From: Elmis aenea
Taxonomy: Eukaryota; Arthropoda; Insecta; Coleoptera; Elmidae
NCBI GenBank assembly: GCA_947652605.1
Contig: OX393576.1
Location: 63,712,966-63,776,965 of the forward strand
Reading direction: 5' to 3'
DNA: 64,000 nucleotides
The translations under genes were made by a program, and so were the position numbers. The notes beneath the pieces are model-generated. The model was not told the DNA's origin. It was given only the letters and a program-made list of their open reading frames with translations, and searched no databases. Positions 59,436-64,000 of this stretch are shown in pieces; position 1 is the first letter of the stretch; each line of letters opens with the position of its first letter.

Positions 59436-61627
59436 CAGGGTGGTGCTTTTTTCGATGCTCACCATTGCTATCTTGGAAAAGGTAAGAGATACAAGGTCGG
59501 TTAAATTAGAGAAAAGTTGCACATTTTTATGGCGATTGAGAATCTGAAAAGAAATCCTAGATATTTTGATTCGTTTTTGATTTATTACAAAAAAACTGAA
59601 AAATGTGATTTTAGAAAAGTATTATTATCTTCCCTACCACTGACTCTATTTCATTTAAACTTAATCACTTTATGTTTTTGACCGTCCTGGGTTTGATGAC
59701 GTCAACAGAAATTTTCTAAGCCTTCTAGATTTCAAGTTGCGATAGTCAACTTTTTTATTTCTTATGGCCGCCATATTGGATATTTGCACCATCAGACAGA
59801 CAAAAAAATTAGCTTTTCAAATTGGTAACCAAAATACCTTTTTTCTTTCAAAAAACTTGTCGAAATTTGAAAATTTGTATAAATAATCTACAAAATCGAG
59901 AATGCTCTGAAAAACAAATTGAAACTATGATATAAATAAAAGACTGAACATTTTATTGGTCTAATGATAACAAATTGAAAATAAATTTAAAACACCAGAT
60001 ATAAGTAATTATTTAAACTGTTCAAAGTGTCCGCCGTTATGTATTATACAGAGGTCAGTTTTTAAATTCATTTCGTCCACTGCCTTTAGGATAGTCTGTC
60101 GCGGAATTGAGTCAAATGCATTTTTTATTTTACGACGAAGATGTTCAATATTATCCGTGGGGGTTGCATAAACAACATCTTTTACATTGCCCCACAAAAA
60201 GTAATCCATGGGCGTTAAACATGGCGATCGTGGAGGCCAATAAACAGGGCCAAACGTACCAAGCCAATTTTGAAAGCGTGCATTTAAATATTCTCTTACA
60301 ATTCGGGCGTTGTGAGGACCAGCTCCATCTTGCTGAAACCATTAAAGATTTTGAATGGTTAATAATGGCAATTCATCTAACATATCTTCTAAATTTGTTT
60401 CCAACAATCTTAAATATCAAGGCCCATCCAAATGTCCATCGATGAAAAAGGGACCCAGAATCGTATTATCTTAAAGACCAGCCCATACGTTCAGCGAATA
60501 TCGAATTTGCGGCCTAGTCTCTCTTATTAAATGGGGATTCACTGTAGCGTAATGATGAACATTTTTCCTGTTAAACATTCCCGAGTTTGTGAATAAGGAC
60601 TCGTCAGTCCATAGTATTTTTCTGGAAAAATGTGGGTCGCTGCAGTTTTTCCCGAAACCAATAACAAAAGTTCAATCATCTGTTAGTATCACCAGGATGA
60701 AGAGTTTGTACCCTTAAGAATTTATAATCGTGGTAGTTATGTTTTTTTATTATTTTTCTGGCATATGCATCATTAATACCACACTCTTGAGCAATTTTCT
60801 GGCTGGAGTTTTCTGGATTAATTGCTATTTGAGCCAACACATTCACTTCATTAACATTAATCCTTTTCCTATACGGCCCTCGCGGTCTTTTAAACATGCC
60901 ATAACACCCAAACTTCTTGAAATCCTCGTAAACATTGTCCTGTGGGGTTGCTCTCTCTCTCTCTGGATATAAATTTGCGTAATTTTCAGACGCTAAAAGA
61001 GAGTTTTTACGGTTTCGAATGTAGACATCATACTGCTTTTCTTCATTCGTAAACATCTTGATAATCAAAAAAGACGATAAAGAAACTCTACGTACGTCAC
61101 TTGCACGCAATCTGTCACTTTTATTGATATCATAGTTTCAATTGTTTTTCAGAGCATTCTCGATTTTGTAGATTATTTATACAAATTTTCAAATTTCAAC
61201 AAGTTTTTTGAAAGAAAAAAGGTATTTTGGTTACCAATTTGAAAAGCTAATTTTTTTGTCTGTCTGATGGTGCAAAAATCCAATATGGCGGGCGGCCATA
61301 AGAAATAAAAAAGTTGACTATCGCAACTTGAAATCTAGAAGGCTTAGAAAATTTCTGTTGAGGTCATCAAACCCAGGACGGTCAAAAACATAAAGTGACC
61401 AAGTTTAAATGAAATAGAGTCAGTGGTAGGGAAGATAATAATATTTTTCTAAAATCACATTTTTCAGTTTTTTTGTAATAAAACAAAAGCGAATCAAAAT
61501 ATCCAGGATTTCTTGTCAGATTCTTAATCGCCATAAAAATGTACAACTTTTCTCTAATTTAAACGACCTTGTATCTCTTACCGTTTCCAAGATAGCAATG
61601 GTGAGCATCGAAAAAAGCACCACCCTG
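59436..61627 (-). mobile_element. Mariner-like element with ~500-bp inverted repeats
   Basis: Ends CAGGGTGGTGCTTTTTTCGA and its inverse, flanked by TA (59434-59435 and 61628-61629). Arms of about 500 bp (59436 to about 59935 and about 61120 to 61627) enclose a transposase relic on the minus strand. Arm divergence is a few per cent by eye. Confidence 0.9.
60009..61056 (-). pseudogene. Broken mariner/Tc1-like transposase (DUF4817-type N-terminus)
   Basis: The N-terminal part, MFTNEEKQYDVYIRNRKNSL and following, has the helix-turn-helix seen in DUF4817-type transposases. The catalytic pieces follow in order: WTDES, WFQQDGAGPHN and LTPMDYFLWGN. I count 40 residues between the second and third Asp, so the spacing is close to the DD41D group. 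At least three in-frame stops (after NVWAGL, before YLRLLETN and before WFQQD) and frame changes around 60650-60680 make it inactive. All three catalytic Asp are still present. Confidence 0.85.
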
Positions 61628-62692
61628 TATAACGTTATAAAAATATCGTTACGTTATTGTATAAAAAATGAAAATTGAATCGTTATTATAACGTTATCGG
61701 GTATCGTTACGTTACGTTTTCCATCCCTGATACTATCAAAAAAAGACATCCTGTTTGTAAAAATATTGATAATTCAAAATCGGTATAATTAAAATATCTC
61801 CTTTATAATTTACATAACTGTCACTAAAAAGTTTGCATATAATTTGTTCAGTTGAAGGTTTAACAAATACATGACCTACGATGCGTTATTAAAATAAAAT
61901 ATTACGTACATAGTTCAAAACTATTAATTGACACGAATTATCCAACAATCACAATCGAAATTACCTACCTACTTGATTGTTTACAATTCGCGCGTCAAGC
62001 ATATATTCACCGATTGGGATATGATACATAGCTTCTCAATGCTACTAAGCTTGCAGAATGATGGCAACGTTGCTGGAGGCAACTTTAACATACATCTTTA
62101 GTGTTTTATATACTCCGGAGGCGACTTAACCATTCTATGAGTGGAGTTCAGTTACTATTTTGTGTTTATCACTTTTTTTGTATATAATAAAAATGAAAAA
62201 TCCTTTCCCCTCTTTTGCCACCGGCATTAGTGCTACATTATTTAATTATTTTCTGCAGAATACACACAGATTAATCGATCCCTTAAGGTGGAGGCCTGTG
62301 CGTCCTTTGTACGTATGGAGGCGAGTAAGATAGGCATGCAAATATATATATATATATATATATATTTCAATTATTATTAACATCTTTGCACCTATGATAT
62401 AATTAAAACAAATTAACAGAAATTATAGAGGAAACAAATTAAATAAAAAGTTAATAAAAATAATTGGTAATTAGTAAATTATTCAATAATTATGTAAATC
62501 ATTTGTAATCAAAAAATATATATACACTGCATTAGCTTCTGTTTTTAAGCAAATACTTCACATTATATATAATCCCGGGATTCCGGGATCCCGGGATTAA
62601 AACATCTTCAATCCCGAAATCCCGGGATCGTAAAATTTGATCGGGATTGCAATCCCTACTCTTACCGTACAGCCTGCATGCATAGTGAGTCC

Positions 62693-62870
62693 TAACGCAC
62701 GGTAAGCAAAACGCACACTTGTCTAGAAAGATCGAAGTAGCCTTACGTAAAACACTGCCTGTATGCATAGCTTAGTAAGTGAAGTTATAACGCACGGTAA
62801 GCAAAACGCACACTTGTCTAGAAATGCCAAAGTAGGCTTACGTCAAAATTGACAAAACAACGTAACGTAA
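62693..62870. repeat. 95-bp tandem duplication
   Basis: TAACGCACGGTAAGCAAAAC followed by GCACACTTGTCTAGAAA occurs at 62693 and 62788, with TGCATAG also repeated before each. It lies immediately outside the right target duplication of the outer hAT-type element. Confidence 0.85.
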
Positions 62871-62938
62871 TCACATAAGTATATTAGTCAAAAAGCCGTT
62901 AAAATCGCAGGTATTATGTGTTCGTAGAAAAAGTAACC

Positions 62939-63024
62939 TACATAACACGAGTTGTAAAGCAATTACGCACTCGCTGCTAGGCGGCTCCGTGCGTAATATG
63001 CTTCTTACAACTCTTGTTATGTAC
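62939..63024. repeat. 86-bp hairpin (MITE or miRNA-like)
   Basis: TACATAACACGAGTTGTAA pairs with TTACAACTCTTGTTATGTA, continuing with AATTACGCAC against GTGCGTAAT, leaving a loop of about 18 bases. The stem is about 33 bp with a few mismatches. A tiny MITE is the simplest explanation. Confidence 0.7.
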
Positions 63025-63370
63025 ATAATATACTATTAAATAACAAACAGTTATCCTTTTTAAAGAATCTCTTGTGGAAAAGCTAAACCAGTTTAAAAGC
63101 TGCGTGGGGCGAAGAAAACTGATCTACCATTTCTACAAGACATCCTTCATAAAAAATTGCTCTTTAATTAATCTTATCACGCATACCAAAATTGAGGTTT
63201 TTCTTATATTCTCAGCAGAACATGAAAGTTTTAAGTAGGTACCTACGTATTTACCATTGAAAAATTTGCTTATTTTATAAATATAGTATAGTTTGTGACT
63301 CATATGAACTTCCGATTATACATTGTCTATTATAGCGTTTCGCATTTACATTAATTCTGGTATTCGATAG

Positions 63371-63657
63371 GAAAGAATGTTGACTATTCCATCACGTTTT
63401 GGCAATTGAGCTCAACTGTGAATGTAAACAGCAAACATGTGAATAAGCTTTATAAGCATTCGGATCGGCCGCTACAATCTGTTACACACCGCAGAGCTCC
63501 CGACATTTTTCAAAAGCTCTTTAATCGCGATCGAACTATTGAAACCTGTTGCAATTCTTTCAGCAAAACGTCAAAAAAGTTCCACAGCGACTACGCGAAA
63601 CCGAAATTTAATATGATAAGGAAATGGCAAACAAAAATACCGTCAAATAGAAAATGA
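63371..63657 (+). CDS. Candidate 3'-terminal exon of an unnamed plus-strand gene
   Basis: The frame is open from an AG at 63369-63370 to TGA at 63655-63657, about 94 codons, reading KNVDYSITFWQLSSTVNVN, then SKHVNKLYKHSDRPLQSVTH and a basic end KPKFNMIRKWQTKIPSNRK. The composition is much less AT-rich than its flanks. AATAAA follows at 63719-63724, followed by a GT-rich stretch, a good place for a 3' end. The polypyrimidine tract is weak, and I do not recognise the protein; a retrocopy cannot be excluded. Confidence 0.4.
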
Positions 63658-63724
63658 GTTGTGTATTGTACATGCGTGGAAAGTTTGGGAATTATTTTTC
63701 ACTGCACTTATGTACTGCAATAAA

Positions 63725-64000
63725 ATTGAATGTGCTTGTTTTAGCTGGGTGCATTGCCATAGCTGGATGTCTCCGGTGAGAATAAATCACCTCGGGCACC
63801 CTAAGCGCGCTACTTACCCGGGGATATTTTAAAGTTAATTTAAGATGTACAATAGGTTACAATGGCACGGAATGAGCTAGTTAGAATACAACTCGGAATA
63901 TAATACAACATGTCACCCAGTTGCATAAACGAAAACACCTTACTGTGTAGCACTCAACTACGGGAAGATTATATTGTTTGTTGGGCGAGAAATGACAAAA
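63725..64000. other. Window end, nothing assigned
   Basis: Contains a small GC-richer patch at 63745-63825 with ACTTACCCGGGG; no frame or element end is supported. Confidence 0.3.

Larger units (their letters stand above)
58267..61729. mobile_element. Inner hAT-type element, 3.46 kb
   Basis: Ends CAGGGATGGAATAACG and CGTTTTCCATCCCTG, flanked by perfect 8-bp repeats ATACTATC (58259-58266 and 61730-61737). Both ends are rich in TAACGTTAT motifs. It was interrupted by a family Q MITE (58397-59190) and a mariner-like element (59436-61627). Without those it would be about 0.5 kb, so it was a MITE. Confidence 0.9.
55832..62658. mobile_element. Outer hAT-type element, 6.8 kb, with nested insertions
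   Basis: Left end TAGGGATTGCAATC, right end GATTGCAATCCCTA, flanked by perfect 8-bp repeats CTCTTACC (55824-55831 and 62659-62666). Both ends carry repeated TCCCGGGAT motifs. Inside are a GCCTCC/GGAGGC-bounded segment, mitochondrial DNA, a second hAT-type element, a family Q MITE and a mariner-like element. No hAT transposase was found, so it moved by a transposase supplied elsewhere or lost its own to these insertions. Confidence 0.85.

Noticed and set aside
60107..60445. 112-residue plus-strand frame
   Set aside because: Antisense to the transposase relic containing WFQQDGAGPH and LTPMDYFLWG.

Overview
This is animal nuclear DNA, AT-rich and intron-rich, almost certainly from an insect; a beetle is my guess, not something the window proves. 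The evidence is a complete zfh1/ZEB-type zinc-finger homeodomain gene, spliced genes with GT/AG borders, dense DNA-transposon debris (hAT, Tc1/mariner-like, piggyBac-like), and a nuclear copy of mitochondrial DNA in the insect order rrnS-trnV-rrnL.

Layout. (1) 1-923, minus: first four exons of a CIMIP2/FAM166-like ciliary microtubule inner protein gene, running off the left edge. (2) 1-29.6 kb: mostly repeats. Among them lie a LINE fragment, a composite SINE with two convergent tRNA-like promoters, a segmental duplication, long-hairpin MITEs, a 195-bp satellite array of about 9.5 units and a piggyBac-like MITE. A few short exon-like islands stand out by splice sites and phase: 14878-14973 (plus), 26727-26993 (plus), and 23624-23686 with two possible last exons at 9515-9585 and 2853-2935 (minus). 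(3) 29684-32515, plus: one large exon of a 943-residue coiled-coil and disordered protein I cannot name; the 14878 exon may be its first coding exon. (4) 33.2-54.9 kb, minus: zfh1, five coding exons giving a 907-residue model, with a 3-kb 3' UTR. It is convergent with the gene before it. Its 14.2-kb intron 3 is filled by a 2.3-kb palindrome and a hAT-type element carrying a 955-bp triplication. (5) 55.8-62.7 kb: a hAT-type element with 8-bp target duplications that encloses mitochondrial rRNA/tRNA DNA, a second hAT-type element, a hairpin MITE and a dead mariner-like element. (6) 63.4-63.7 kb, plus: a possible 3'-terminal exon with a poly(A) signal.

How it fits together. zfh1 is the main regulatory gene. 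It keeps the C-terminal CtBP-binding motif, its 3' UTR has a seed match for miR-8/miR-200, and CAGGTG boxes of the type ZEB proteins bind lie in and near its first exon. The other genes look functionally unrelated. The repeat content suggests repeated activity of TA-targeting elements whose ends start CAGGGTG. Exon models, motifs and target duplications were read directly; family names and regulation are inferences from known families. No database search was possible.
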